This document shows positions 1-12,252 of a stretch of DNA of 64,000 nucleotides, one piece after another. The notes beneath the pieces were generated by a model. That model ran no database searches and was not told where the DNA came from. It saw nothing but the letters and a program-made list of their open reading frames with translations. Position 1 is the first letter of the stretch. Each line of letters begins with the position of its first letter. The stretch comes from Eulemur rufifrons (lineage: Eukaryota; Chordata; Mammalia; Primates; Lemuridae), in the NCBI RefSeq assembly GCF_041146395.1, contig NC_091002.1:2350501-2414500 (forward strand). Reading direction: 5' to 3'. Made by a program: the position numbers and the translations under genes.

Positions 1-2150
1 TTTCCTGCACCTGCCAGCCCCGGAAACCACTAATCTACTGTTTGTCTCTATAGATTTGCCTATTTCATAAGTATTGAATCATACAATATACAACCTATTA
101 TGACCTATTTCTTTCATTTATCATAATGTTTTCAAGATTCACCCATGTGATAGCATGTATCAGTAATTCAATTCCTTTTTATGGTCAAATAATCTTCCAT
201 TGTATGTATATACAATACTTTGTCATTTGCCTGCTGGAAACATTCATGTCCAAGTTTTTGTGTGGACATGCCTTCAGCTCTCCTGGGTACATATCTAGGA
301 GTAGAAGTGAGGTACAATAACTCTTTGTTTAACATCTTGAAGAACTGCCAGACTGTTTTTCACAGTGACTAAACCACTATACATTTCCAGCAGCAATGTA
401 GGAAGCTTCTCCAAATCATACGTCAACTGGTGGTGTTGTCTGTCTTTTTTTCATTTTTGTCATCTGCGTGGGTATTAAGTGGTATCTTATTGTGGTTTTG
501 TTTTAAATGTCCCTAATGATTAATGATGCTGAACATATTTTCGTGTACTTATTGGCTATTTGTATATCTCCTTTGGAGAAATGTCTGTTCAAATTATTTG
601 CCTATTTTTTCAATTGGGTTATTTGTCTTTTTATTGTTGAGTTGTAAGAGGTTTTTTTTAATTGAATTCTGTATAAACATTGCTTATCAGATATATAATT
701 TGCAAATGATTTCTCCCATTCTGTGGGTTGTCTTTTCACTTTCTTGATAGTGTGCATTGAAGCACAAAAGTTTTTAACTTAGGTGACAATCAATTTATTT
801 TTTTCTTCTCTTGTTTGTGCTTTTGCTGTTTTATCCAAGAAACTATTGCCTGACCCAAGATTATGAAGACCTACACCTATGTTTTTTTCTGGAAGTAATA
901 AAGTTTTAGCTTTACATTTAGGTGTATGATTTACCTTGAGTTATTCTGTGCAATGTCAGGTAAGGGTTCAGCTTCACTCTTTTGCAAGTGAATATTCAGT
1001 TGTTCAGCACCATTTGTTGAAAAAACTACAGTCATGCCATTGCTTAACGATGGGGTACATTCTGAGTAATGCATCATTGGGCCGTTTCATCATTATTCAA
1101 ACATCACAGAGTGTACGTACACAAACCTAGATGGTATAGTAGCCTACTACACACCTGGGCTCTATAGTATAGCTTATTGCTCCTACACTGCAAACATGTG
1201 CAACGTGGTACTGTACTAAATACTGTGGGCAATTGCAACACAAAATTATTTGTGTATCTAAACATAGAAGGTACAATGAAAGTATGGTATAAAAGATTAA
1301 AAAATAGTACACCTATATACAGTACTTGCCATGAATGGAGGCTGCCAGACTGGAGGTTGCTCTGGGTAAGTGAGTGAGGTGTGAATGTGAAGGCCCAGGA
1401 CGTCACCGTACACTGCTGTAGACTTGACAAACACCATATGATAGTAATCTTTTAGCTCTATCATAATCTTGTGGGATGACCATTGTATGTGCAGTCCATT
1501 GTTGACTAAAATGTTGTTATGCAGCACATGACTATATTCTTTCCCCTGTTGATTTATCTTAGCACTGTGGTCAAAATCAATTGATCATAAATGTAGGCGT
1601 TTGCTTTTAGACTCTCAATTCTGTTCTGTCCTCATGCAAATACCACACTGTCTTGGTTACTGTAGCATTGTAATAAGTTTGAAACTTTGTTATTCTTTTT
1701 AAAGATTATTTGGGGTATCATGTATCTCTTGTATTTCCATATGAATTTTAACATCAGCTTCCAATTTTGGCAAAATTTGCAACTGAAATTTTGACAATTG
1801 TGTTGAATCTATAGATCAATCAACTTAGGGAGTGTTGCCTTCTTAATATTTAATATTTCAATCCATGAATATTTCCATATATTTATATCTTACTTCATTT
1901 CTTTCAATAGTGTTTTGTAACTTTCACTGTAAACATCTTGTAATTCTTTTGTGCAATTTATTCTTAAGAGTTTTAATCTTTTTATGCTATTTTGAATGGA
2001 AATGTTTTCTGAATTTCATTTTCAGATTATTCATTTCTAATGTGTACAAACGTATTTTTTTCTGTATATTGATTCTGTTTCTTGGAACCTTGCTAAACTC
2101 ACTTATTAGTTCTAATAGTTTTTTGTAGATTTAAAAAATTATATAAAAAT
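1..2150 (-). mobile_element. old L1 fragment, antisense
   Basis: AT-rich sequence that reads in the antisense direction as the 3' half of an old mammalian L1. Landmarks on the + strand include 'caccatttgttgaaaaaacta' around 1008-1028, the 'ttctttcccc' continuation at 1537, and 'gtattggtagcattgtaa'-like ORF2 complement near 1660. All frames are broken. The copy is split by a DNA transposon at 1029-1534, after which it resumes without loss. The left boundary lies outside the window. Confidence 0.8.
1029..1534. mobile_element. non-autonomous TA-flanked DNA transposon (Tigger/TcMar type)
   Basis: About 506 bp bounded by related inverted termini: cagtcatgccattgcttaac at the left, and the complement of gttatgcagcacatgacta at the right. 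The flanks show a TA duplication (1027-1028 and 1535-1536). Removing the element restores continuous L1 sequence (aaaaacta|ttctttcc). No transposase frame is present. The termini match a primate-wide MITE-like family I recognise, but I am not sure of its exact MER/Tigger name. Confidence 0.85.
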
Positions 2151-2180
2151 CAGGTAATTTGTGAATAGAGATAGTTTGGG

Positions 2181-2804
2181 TTTTTTTAATTTATTTATTG
2201 ATACGTAATAATTGTACATATTCATGGAGGACATGTTACATCTTGATACAAGCACACAACCTACAATGATCAAATCAGGGTAACTGGGACACGATTCACC
2301 TGAAACATTCATCATTACTTTATGTTGGGAGCATTTGAAAACTTCTGGCTATTCTGAAATACAATAAATTATTGTCAAATACAGTTGCCCCATTGTACCA
2401 CTGAACATCAGAGCTTCTTCCTTCTATTAAACAGAATTATCCCTTCACCAACATCTCTTCATTACCCCTTCCCACCATCCTCACCAATCTCTAGTAGCCA
2501 CCATTCTATTCACTACTTCCTTGAGATCAATTTTTTTTAGATCCCATATATGAGTGTGAAAATGAAATATTTGTCTTTCTGTGCCTGGCTAATTGCACTT
2601 AAAATAATATCCTCCAGATCTATCCATGTTTCTGCAAATGAAAAAATTTCCTTCTTTTTCATGGCTAAATAATATTCCATTGTGTACATACACCACATCA
2701 TTTTTATCCATTCGTCCCTTGATAAACCTTTAAGCTGATTCCATATTTTAGCCATTGTGAATACTGCTGTAATAGACACTGAAGTGCAAATATCTTCTGG
2801 TTAC
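2181..2804 (-). mobile_element. L1M 3' end, antisense
   Basis: A T-rich start (complement of a poly(A) tail) is followed by 'gatacgtaataattgtacat', a known ancient L1 3'UTR pattern in antisense, and then by complement of the ORF2 C-terminal end. The minus frame contains IWNQLKGLSRDEWIKMMWCMYTMEYYLAM, typical of L1 ORF2 C-termini (quoted only as a landmark near 2640-2740). The match breaks after 'gtgcaaatatctt' near 2797. The nested 5'-inverted L1 begins a few bases later. Confidence 0.8.
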
Positions 2805-2819
2805 ATAGTTTTACTTCCT

Positions 2820-5717
2820 TCCTTTTTTTTTTTTTTTTTTTAATTTCAAACTATTACACAGGTACAAATGTTTTTGGTTACAAGGATCACTTTTGTAATG
2901 CTTGAGTCCGGGCTATAAGTATGCCAGTCACACAGATAGTGTTCATTGTACCCATTAGGTAGGTTTTCACCCATCTCTTCCTCCTTTTCCCCCCAATTGA
3001 TTGCCATTGAGTTACACTTCCCTTTGTGCACATGTGTGCTCATTAGCTAGTTCTAATTTAATAGCAAGTACATGTGGTATTTTTCTTCCATTCTTGAGAT
3101 ACTTCACTTAGGATAATGGTATCAGTTCCACCCATATTGCTACAAAAGGCAGGAAGTCCTCCTTCTTCATGGCTGACTAGTATTCCCAGGTATACATATA
3201 CTACATTTTGTTAATCCACTCATGACTTGATGGACATTTGGGCTGATTCCACATCTTTGCAGTTGTGAATTGTGCTGCAATAAGCATTCAAGTGCAGGTG
3301 TCCTTTTGATGAAAAGTCTTCCTTTCCTTTGAGTAGATACCCAGTAGTGTGATTGCTTGATCAAATGGTAGATCTACTTTTAGTACTTTGAGGACTCTCC
3401 ATACTGGTTTCCATAGAAGTTGTACTAATTTGCAGTCCCACCAACAGTGTGTAAGCGTTACTTTCTCTCTTCATCCATGACAGCATCCATTGTGTTTGGA
3501 CATTTTAATAAAGGCCATTCTGACTGGGGTAAGGTGATATCCACTGTGGTTTTAATTTTCATTTCCCTGATAATTAGGGATGTTGAACATTTTTTCATAT
3601 GTTTATTTTCCATTTGTCTATCTTCGTTTGAAAAGCTTCTGTTCATGTCTTTTGCCCACTTTTTAATGGGGTTGCTTGATCTTTTCCTTGCTAATTTGCT
3701 TGAGTTCTTTGTAGATTTTGGTTAGTCCTTTATTGGATGTATAGCTTGATGATGTTTTCTCCCATTCTATAGGTTGTCTATGTGCTCTGTTGATTATTTC
3801 CTTGGCTGTGCAGAATCTTTTTAATTTAATCAAGTCCCATTTATTTATTTATTTATTTATTTTTGTTGTTGCTGTGATTGCCACTGGGGTCTTCTTCAAA
3901 ATTCTTTGCCTAGGCTGATTTCTAGACGAATTTTTTCAACATTTTCTCCTACAGTTATTATGGTTTCGTGCCTTACATTTAAGTCTTTTATCCATCTTGA
4001 AATAATTTTGTTCAGTTGTGAGAGATACAAATCCTGTTTCATTCTTCTGCTTGTGGCCATCCTGTTGTCCCAGCATTATTTATTGAACAGAACTTCTTTT
4101 CCCCAAGGTATAGTGTTATCTGCTTTGTCAAAGATCAGTTGGCTGTATGTGGATGGTTTTATGTCTGGGTTTTCTGTTCTGTTCCATTGGTCTTTGATAG
4201 ACCTCTTACTAGGTTACCCAGGAACAGAAGAGAAAGGACCAAAATAAGCTCAATCAGAAATGAAAAGGGATATATTACAACTGATACCACAGAAATACAA
4301 AATATCATCTGTGAATACTATGAAAATCTCTATGAACATAAACTCAAAAACATAGAGGAAATGGACAAATTCCTGGAAACACACAAACTCCAAGACTCAA
4401 TCAGGAAGAAATAGAACTCTTGAACAGACCGATAACAAGCAATGATATTGAAGCACTAATAAAAAATATTCCAACCAAAAGAAGCCCAGGACCAGATGAA
4501 TCCAAAGCTGAATTTTATCAGACCTATAAAGAAGAGTTGGTACCCATACTGCAGAAATTATTCCATAACATCAAGAAGTCAGTATCACCTTGATACCAAA
4601 GCCAGGAAAGGATACAACAAAAAAAGAAAACTACAGACCAATATCATTTATGAGTGTAGAGGCAAAAGTCCTCAAGGAAATACTAGCAAACTGAATTCAA
4701 TAGCACATCAAAAAAGTAATCCACTGTGATCAAGTGAGCTTCATCCCAGTGATGCAAATATGGCTCAATGTACATAAATCGATAAATGTGACTCACCGCA
4801 TAAATAGAAGCAAAAACAAAGATCATATGATCATTTCAATAAATGCAGAAAAAGCATTGACAAAATTCAGCACGCTTTCATAATAAAAACCCTCAACAAA
4901 CTTGGCATAGAATGAACTAATCTCAAAATTATAAAAGATATATGACAAACCCACATCCAGCATCATACTGAATGGGGAAAAGTTGAAAGCATTCCCCCTA
5001 AGAACTGCAACAAGACAAGGATGCCCACTGTCACCACTTCTATTCAACATAGTCCTGGAAGTCCCAGCCAGAGCCATCAGGCAAGAGAAAGAAATTAAGG
5101 GTATCCAAATCAGGAAAAAGGAGATCAAACTATCACTTTTCGCTGACAATATTATCTTATTTCTAGAAAACCCCAAAGATTCCACCAAGAGACTCCTGGA
5201 ATTGATAAATAAATTTAGCAAAGTCTCAAGTTACAAAATCAACATACATAAATCAGTAGCATTCCCATACACCAATAACAGTCAAGCTGAGGGCCAAATC
5301 AAAGACTTAATACCATTTTCAATAGCTGCAAAGACAATAAAATGCCTAGGAATATACTTAACCCAGGAGGTGAAAGATCTTTACAAAGACAACTATGAAA
5401 CACTGAGGAGAGAAATTACTGATGATACAAACAAATGGGAAAACATATCATGCTCTTGGATCAGTAGAATCAACATTGTTAAAACGTCCATACTTCCCAA
5501 AGTAATTTACAGATTCAATGCAATCCCCATCAAAATACCAACCTTGTATTCCACAGATCTAGAAAAAATAATTCAACACTTCATTTTGAACCAGAAAAGA
5601 GCCTGAATAGCCAAAGCAATCTTAAGCAAAACGAACAAATCTGGAACATCACATTACCAGACTTCAAACTATACTACAAGGCTATAGTAATCAAAACAGC
5701 ATGGTATTGGCACAAAA
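2820..5717 (-). mobile_element. 5'-inverted L1 (twin-primed insertion)
   Basis: From 2820 to about 4209 the sequence is antisense L1: a T-run (poly(A) complement), 3'UTR, then the ORF2 C-terminal region. From about 4212 to 5717 the orientation flips, and a sense ORF2 segment runs up to 'cacaaaaat', exactly the part of ORF2 that should precede the antisense portion. A 15-bp target duplication, atagttttacttcct, flanks the whole element (2805-2819 and 5718-5732). An open stretch of 207 codons at 4983-5606 covers reverse-transcriptase motifs, including the FADN box (FADD in active L1), but lacks both ends. This is a dead insertion. Confidence 0.9.
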
Positions 5718-5732
5718 ATAGTTTTACTTCCT

Positions 5733-6724
5733 CTCTAATCTAGGTAACTTTTATTTCTTTTTCTTTCCTAATTGCCTTGACTAGAGATTCCAGTACAGTG
5801 TTGAATAGAAGTTGTTTGAGCTGATATCCTTGTTTTGTTCCTGATCTTAAAGAGAACACATTCAGTATTTGCCCATTAAGTCTGATTTGGTTGTGGGGTA
5901 TTTTTGAGGATGCCCTTTATTAAATTGAGGAAGCCTCTTTCTATTCCTAGGTTGTTGAATATTTTTATCAGGGAAGGGTGTTGAATGTTCTCAAATGTTT
6001 CTTCTGCATATATTGAAATGATCACATAGGTTTTGTCTTTTATTCTATTAATATCATATTTTACATTGATTTTCATATGTTAAATCAACCTTGCATACCT
6101 GGCATAAAATCCTATTTGGTTATGAAGTAATATTCTTTTATATGCTGCTGGATCCTGCTCCCAGTATATTGTTGAGGATTTTTGTGTCTGTATTTATGAA
6201 GGATATTGGTCTGTAGTTTTCCTTTCTTATGATGTCTTTTGTTTTGGTATCAGGGTAATACTTGCTTCCTAGAATGACTTGACAAAGTATTTTCTCCTAT
6301 TCTTTGGAAGAGTTTGCAAAAGTTTGTTGTTAATTCTTTAAATATTTGATACAGTTAATCAGTAAAGCTGCCTGGGTCTGGGCTTTACTTTGTGGGTAGC
6401 TTTAAATTTATTATTTTGTTGGCTCACGCCTGTAATCCTAGCACTCTGGGAGGCCGAGGCGGGTGGATTGCTCAAGGTCAGAAGTTCGAGACCAGCCTGA
6501 GCGAGACCCCGTCTCTACTAAAAATAGAAAGACATTATATGGACAACTAAAAATCTATATAGAAAAAAAAAATTAGCTGGGCATGGTGGCGCATGCCTGT
6601 AGTCCCAGCTACTCGGGAGGCTGAGGCAGTAGGATCGCTTAAGCCGCGGAGTCTGAGGTTGCTGTGAGCTAAGCTGACGCCACGGCACTCACTCTAGCCT
6701 GGGCAACAAAGTGAGACTCTGTCT

Positions 6725-6771
<47 letters not shown>

Positions 6772-8200
6772 ATTATTTTGTATTACTAATTCAATCTTTT
6801 CACTTACTAAAACCCTATTCAGATTTTCCATTTCTTCTTGAATGCATTTGTTAGTTTACATATTTATATTAATTTGTCCATTTCATCTAGTTATATAATT
6901 TGTTGACATAAAATTCTGTATTTTATTCTCTTATAATCTTTTTATCTCTATAAAGTTGGTAGTAATGTTTCCTATTTCATTTTGAATTTAATAATTTGAA
7001 TTTGCTTTCTCTTTTTCTTGGTCAGTCTAGCTAAAGAATTTTAATTTTTTCAACCTTTCAATTTTTTTTTACTATTTGTCTATTCTATATTTCATTAATT
7101 TCTGCTCTTATCTTTATTATTTCCTTCTGTTTGTTTGGGTTTTGTTTCTTTTTCTTTTTCTAGTTTCTTAAGGTGTTTATCACTAAGCACTGCTTAAGCT
7201 GTATCTCACAAATTTTTATATGCTGGATTTTTGTTCATGCATCTCAAAATGTTTTCTAATTTTCCTTGTTATTTCTTCATTGACCCACTGGTTATTTAGA
7301 AGTGTGTTGTTAAATTTTCATACATTTGTGAATTTCTAAAATTTCTTTTTGTTATTGATTTCTATTTTCCTTTTTTTTCATCAGAGAACACACTCTGTAT
7401 GATTTCAGTCATTTTAAATTTATCAAGATTTGTTTTGTGGCCTAACATAATTTTTATCCTAGAGAATGGTTCATATGTGTTTGAGATGAACGTGTATTCT
7501 GCTATTGTTGGTTGTTTGATAGACATCTGTTAGGTTTTTTTTTTTAATTCTAGTGTAACTCAATTCTTCTATTTTCTTGTTTATTTTCTTCCTAATGTTT
7601 CTATTCATTATTGAAAGTGGGCTACTGTAGTCTCCAACTATCACTGTTCACATATTTCTTTCTTCAAATTATCAGTTTTTGCTTTATGTATTTTAGGACT
7701 CTGTTGTTAGGTGCAAATATGTCTATAATTGTTATATTTTCCTGATTGAGTGACATTTTTATCAAATGTCTTTCTTTGTCTCTAGTAACAATTTTTATCC
7801 TAAAATCTATTTTTTCTGATAATAATATTGTCACTCCAGCTCTCATTTGGTTACTGTTTGCATGCATTATATTTTCCCATTTTTTTACTTTAAGTCTATT
7901 CCTTTTAATCTAAAGTATGTCTCCAGTAAACAGCATAGAATTGGATCACGTTTTATTTTATCCATTCTGTTAATCTTTTCCCTTTAATTGGAATGTTTAG
8001 CCCATTTACATTAATGTAATTGCTACTAAGTTTAGCATTTATGTATGCAACTTTGCTATTTTTCTAGGTGTCTTATATTTTTCACCTCTATTTCTCCATT
8101 ACTGCTCTCCTTTGTGTAATACAAACATTTTCTAGTTAGCATTTTGATTCTTTTGTTGTTTCTTTTACTATATTTTTGAGTCATTTTCTTACTGGCACCT
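5733..8200 (-). mobile_element. L1M ORF2 fragment, antisense (split by an Alu)
   Basis: Antisense L1 ORF2 runs from the reverse-transcriptase region (5760-6360, e.g. the complement of 'ttcaacactgtactggaa') towards the endonuclease region (6780-8000). It is interrupted by an Alu at 6420-6765. Frames are heavily broken and AT content is high. Before the nested L1 at 2820-5717 inserted, this block joined directly to the L1 3' end at 2181-2804, so the two may be one copy with an internal deletion. Confidence 0.8.
6420..6765 (+). mobile_element. Alu, lemur type, slightly 5'-truncated
   Basis: Starts at tggctcacgcctgtaatcc, lacking about the first 12 Alu bases. It has both arms, a lemur-type middle (tagaaagacattatatggac) and a tail of about 40 A. 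Perfect 16-bp target duplications aaatttattattttgt lie at 6404-6419 and 6766-6781. It sits on the + strand inside antisense L1 sequence. The box A/B-like motifs of the left arm are present, but the missing first bases make transcription unlikely. Confidence 0.95.
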
Positions 8201-8228
8201 TGGGGATACCAACATCTATGTGTTATGT

Positions 8229-8330
8229 GTCTGAGTGTGTGTGTGTGTGTGTGTGTGTGTACATGTGTGTTTTGACAACTTAATTGTGTATGTGTCTATC
8301 TGTGTGTGTACATGTGTGTTTGACAACTTA
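8229..8330. repeat. GT microsatellite and duplicated flank
   Basis: A (tg)n run at 8235-8262 is followed by a second short GT run near 8300. Both are followed by a similar 'acatgtgtgtttgacaacttaatt' context (8261-8286 and 8307-8332), so the segment has been duplicated once. Confidence 0.8.
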
Positions 8331-8479
8331 ATTTTGATATAATTTCAAAGTTACAAAAATTTCAAAACTATTACAAAGAATTATATATGCTTTAAACATA
8401 TCTCCAGATTCTTAACATTTTCCCTCATTTGCTTTATGTTCTGTGTGTGTTTTGAGAACTGACATTCCTAATTTTAATC

Positions 8480-8760
8480 AAGTCTAACATATTAACATAT
8501 TCCTATGATTAGTGCTTTCAATATCCTGTTTAGAAATCTTTATCTACCTTAAAGTTAAGATCTTCTCCTGAGCTTTTTCTAGAAGTTTTATTGTTTTACA
8601 TTGCACATTTAGATCTACAATCCATCTGATATTGCCTGCTTATTATGTGTATTTTGTGTCAAAGTTTATTTTTCCCCTTACGGATATCCAATTAACACAG
8701 AATCATTTACTGAAAAGATTGTCCATTTGCCATTAAGATACCCTTCCACCTCTTTTAAAA
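8480..8760 (-). mobile_element. old L1 fragment, antisense
   Basis: Contains antisense L1 landmarks: 'agaagttttattgttttaca', 'tagatctacaatccatctga' and an 'aatcatttactgaaaagattgtcc' segment. These correspond to the ORF2 C-terminal region of an ancient L1. Broken in all frames. Its relation to the larger block ending near 8200 is not clear. Confidence 0.65.
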
Positions 8761-8989
8761 AATAAATCAAGTGTATGACTTTAAGTAAGCTACACTCTTC
8801 AGATGCGTCAGTTTCTTCCTTAGTACAATAGATATATTTGTGCATTCCTCCGGAGTTATTGTAAGGCATATAGGAGTAAGGATGTGGTACATGTTAATCA
8901 CTCAATATGCTTAACATCAGAAAGTTAACTTCATTTATACAGTCACTCATTCTCATAATCAGCATGACTTACATTCTCCTACGTGCCCA

Positions 8990-9125
8990 CTGTGCCAAGT
9001 CCCTTGTTCACTTCAGGCATCATGGAGGCAGGGACATGATTTCTTTTGCCTGATAATGTGTCCAAACTCCTAAATCAGTGACTATCACATAGGTGGTACT
9101 CAGTGAATATTTGTTTAATAAATTA
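8990..9125 (+). mobile_element. L2 LINE 3' end
   Basis: Shows the L2 tail pattern: 'ggcagggacatgattt', then 'agtgactatcacataggtggtactcagtgaatatttgttt'-like wording, which parallels the common 'cacagtaggtgctcaataaatgtttgttga' ending. Degenerate and non-coding. Confidence 0.6.
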
Positions 9126-9298
9126 GCTTGTGCATGTATGTAAGCACAAAGATTGAAGACCCTCACGGCAACATTGCTTATAACAGAGGAAAAGTTAAAA
9201 ACAACTACTTATCTCAGTAGGACATACATGAATAAACTGGTTTATTTATATATGGTAATATGATATAGTATAACATCAAATTAAAAATGAGTCAAATA

Positions 9299-9597
9299 GG
9301 CTGGGCACAGTGGCTCACGCCTGTAATCCTAGCACTTTGGGAGACCAAGGCAGGAGGAGTGCTTGAAATCAGGAGTTCAAGACCAGCCTGAGCAAGAGCG
9401 AGACCCTATCTCTACAAAAAGTGTAAAAAATTATCCAGGCGTAGTGGAGCACTTCTGTAGTCCCAGTGACTTGAGACGGTGAGGCAAGAGGATAGCCGGA
9501 GCCCAGGAGTTTGAGGCTGCAGTGAGCTGTGATGATGCAACTGCACTCTAGCCTGGGTGACAGAGCTAGACCCTGTCTCAAAAAAAAAAAAAAAAAA
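9299..9597 (+). mobile_element. Alu, older AluJ-like
   Basis: Dimeric Alu beginning gctgggcacagtggctcac and ending in an A-tail at 9578-9597. It lacks the lemur-specific linker and carries many differences from the younger copies. A target duplication aaaaatgagtcaaata flanks it (9283-9298 and 9598-9613). Confidence 0.93.
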
Positions 9598-9613
9598 AAA
9601 AATGAGTCAAATA

Positions 9614-10230
9614 ATAATGAGTTTAAAATGAATCAAACATCAGAACTACAAAATACAAGATACAAAAATTGATAGTGCTGAAAAGAGAAATAGAAAAATC
9701 CACAATTATAATTGGAGACTCTAACACCAACTCTTAGCAACTAATAAAATTTCTAAACCAAAAGTCAGCAAAAACATAAGAGAACTGAACAATGTCCTCA
9801 ACCAACAGAACCTAATTGAAATTTATAGAACACTTAGCCTAATAACAGCAGAATATACATACTTTTCATGTGTCCACAGAACATTCATAAAGTTATACCA
9901 ATTCCTGGGTCATCGACAAACACTGAAAATTTTTTAAAAAAACTGAAATCATAATAGAGTGTGTGTTCTGATTATAATGACTCAAACTTGAAATCAATAC
10001 CAGAAAGACAACAGGAAAATATCTAAATCCTTGGAAATTAAACAAACTTCTTAATAATCCATGGGTCAGAAAAGAAGTCTCAAAAGAAATTAAAAAATAC
10101 ATGTAAGGAAATAAAAATGAAAATAGAGCATATCATAATTTGTAGGATGCAGCTAAAACAGAGATGAGAAGGAAATTTATAGCAGTAAATGCTTTCATTA
10201 GAAAAAAAGGAAAGTTCTCTAATCATTTAG
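9614..10230 (+). mobile_element. L1M ORF2 fragment, sense
   Basis: Sense-strand L1 ORF2 sequence between the endonuclease and reverse-transcriptase regions. Phrases such as 'aatagagtgtgtgttctgat', 'ttggaaattaaacaaacttc' and 'agcagtaaatgctttcatta' are typical of old L1M copies. No intact frame. The older Alu at 9299 is inserted at its left edge. Confidence 0.75.
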
Positions 10231-10234
10231 TTCT

Positions 10235-11520
10235 TATCTCAAAGAGATAAAACAAGAACAGAGAGTGGAGACATCAGCAAGATAGCTGACTAGAAGTCCC
10301 CAGCACTCGTCTCCCTCACAAAGATAGCCAGGACAATGAACAGACAGCCGTGTTTTAATGAAAGTAACTGAGGGAGAGCACCAGCATACATCAGGGGATT
10401 CAGAGAAACACTGGTAAAAACAGAAACTCAGGATGGCCACACAGAAGAAGGAAGGAAATGCCGGGCCTTCACTGCCCCCCCCCCCCAACTACTGGGGTCC
10501 TCTGGGAATCGATGGGAGGAACTTCTTCCTGTGGGGAAGAGGTGAGCAGTAGGGCCCAGCAACCTCCCTCAACACTTTGGACACATACAGACGTCACCAG
10601 TGGGGCCCCCTGCAGTCCTCATAGGCAGTAAACCCAGCCAAGACAGCTTATTGGAGTCCACACAGCTGTGTTGCTTCCAGAGAAGGAGCTAACACCGTGC
10701 CCATGTCTTGTGGTCTCCATGGCTATTGTACCATGCCATCTTGGAACCAGAACTATGGCCATGGCTCCTTGAGGCCAAGCCACCACTATGCCACCCCAGC
10801 CCAGTGGCCAGACATTTCCAAGCTGAGCTATGAGCAGCTGATAAACCCTTCCCTGTGGAGCAAAGTGGGGGTGGAGCTTCTTCACCTACCTACCTCTCTC
10901 CCTGCTCCCTCGGGCCAGAACTGAAGCAGTGCCCCGTCTCCTGGGAAAATAGTACGTTGGCCACTCAAGTCATTTGGGTACCTAAACTGAGGCAGTGCCC
11001 TGCGTGCAAGAGAAATGGTGCCTTGGATGTCCAGAACAGTCATATCCCCCAGGCCTGAGCTGAGATACCCGCCCTACAGGCCAGACAGCTCCAGTTCCCT
11101 GCGTTCCTGGAGCTGGGCTATACCCCTAGAATCCGAGCTGCTAAAACACTCTTCTCTCTAGAGAGTGGAGTCATCACTGTACTGTTTCCTCCCCCACCTC
11201 CCAGGGGCCAAATGAAAGCTGTGCTTTGCCATTCTGGGATAGGACTGCTGCTGCACCTGGCTTCACTGAGTCTCAGGTACCGCTAAGCCACACCATCCCA
11301 GGGCCAAGAACCATTACAACATGATGCATCATCTCCTGTGACCCACGTTGCTACTGAGCCCTATTGGTGGAGGTTCCTGAGCTGCACCTGTATCGTGGTC
11401 CCTGGGCCCAAACCTCCGTGTCACAGATTCCGATTCTGTGGGCAAGCAACATTCAACCCTGCTACAGAGAGTGAACATGCACCCCCAGGCCCAGGTGCCA
11501 TAATAGGTTGGTGAACTCTG
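10235..11520 (+). mobile_element. L1 5'UTR-like block, sense
   Basis: Starts with 'agacatcagcaagatagctgactagaag', the usual opening of old primate L1 5'UTRs ('...aagatggctgaatagaag'). It continues as about 1.3 kb of GC-richer, CpG-depleted sequence unlike the AT-rich ORF2 around it. It includes a 12-C run near 10475. If correct, this is a promoter-bearing part of an ancient L1. The 3' limit is uncertain, and I cannot follow ORF1 after it. Confidence 0.55.
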
Positions 11521-12069
11521 AATCTAGGGCCCTGGCCACTACAGTTGCGTGTAGGCTGTGTCAGACCTGAACGAAGAGGAATCCCCTTGGCTAAGTCTAC
11601 CCATTGTGGGGTAAATGAGCATAAGAGGGCTGATGTCAGTGGAGCAAAATGCAATGTCTGTTTAATTTTGATGGAGAAGATAAGTGTGTCAATTTTTCTA
11701 CTTTCTGTATTCTTGCATATATAATTAAAAATGGAAAAATATAAACAAAACTTGAAAAAATAGTTAAAGATGACATCAGGCCCATCTACTGAAGCAACAC
11801 TCAGTGAACATTCCTGCCCCGGACCAGGCCCGAGTGGACGCTGGAAGATTCCAGAGGTGTCAGGTGGGCGCCATCTGCAACGACCTCCTGTTCTAGTCAG
11901 GGAGGCTTCTTGGAGAAGGCAATACTTGATTTGGGCCCTAAAAGATAACAAAGAGTTAAGGCTTAAAAATTGACTTAAAAATCGGTTGATGACCTACCGT
12001 GCCGCCATCTAAGTGCTGAGGATAGAACTATGAATGTGGACGAGCACCTCTCACGGTGACGCCCACCAG

Positions 12070-12222
12070 CAGCGTCGGCATTTCCTGGAGACCTGTTAGA
12101 AATGCCACATTCGAGGTCTTATCCCGGAACTACTGAGTCAGAAACTCCTGGGGAGGGCGGCAGTTTGTGTTTTCATGAGCCCCCCAGAAGCTGCCGACGT
12201 ACGCACAAGTTTGAGAACCACT
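12070..12222 (-). mobile_element. MER5A-type hAT-Charlie MITE
   Basis: Ends with 'aagtttgagaaccactg' and has the internal 'ctactgagtcagaaactcctgggg' core. Both are hallmark MER5A wording. No transposase. It lies directly beside the GT array that starts about 30 bp further on. Confidence 0.75.
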
Positions 12223-12252
12223 GGTGGAGATCACATCTTGGCTCTCGGGGGG

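Noticed and set aside
4983..5606. 207-codon reverse-transcriptase-like frame
   Set aside because: An internal piece of the ORF2 of a 5'-inverted L1, lacking both protein ends; a fossil, not a gene.
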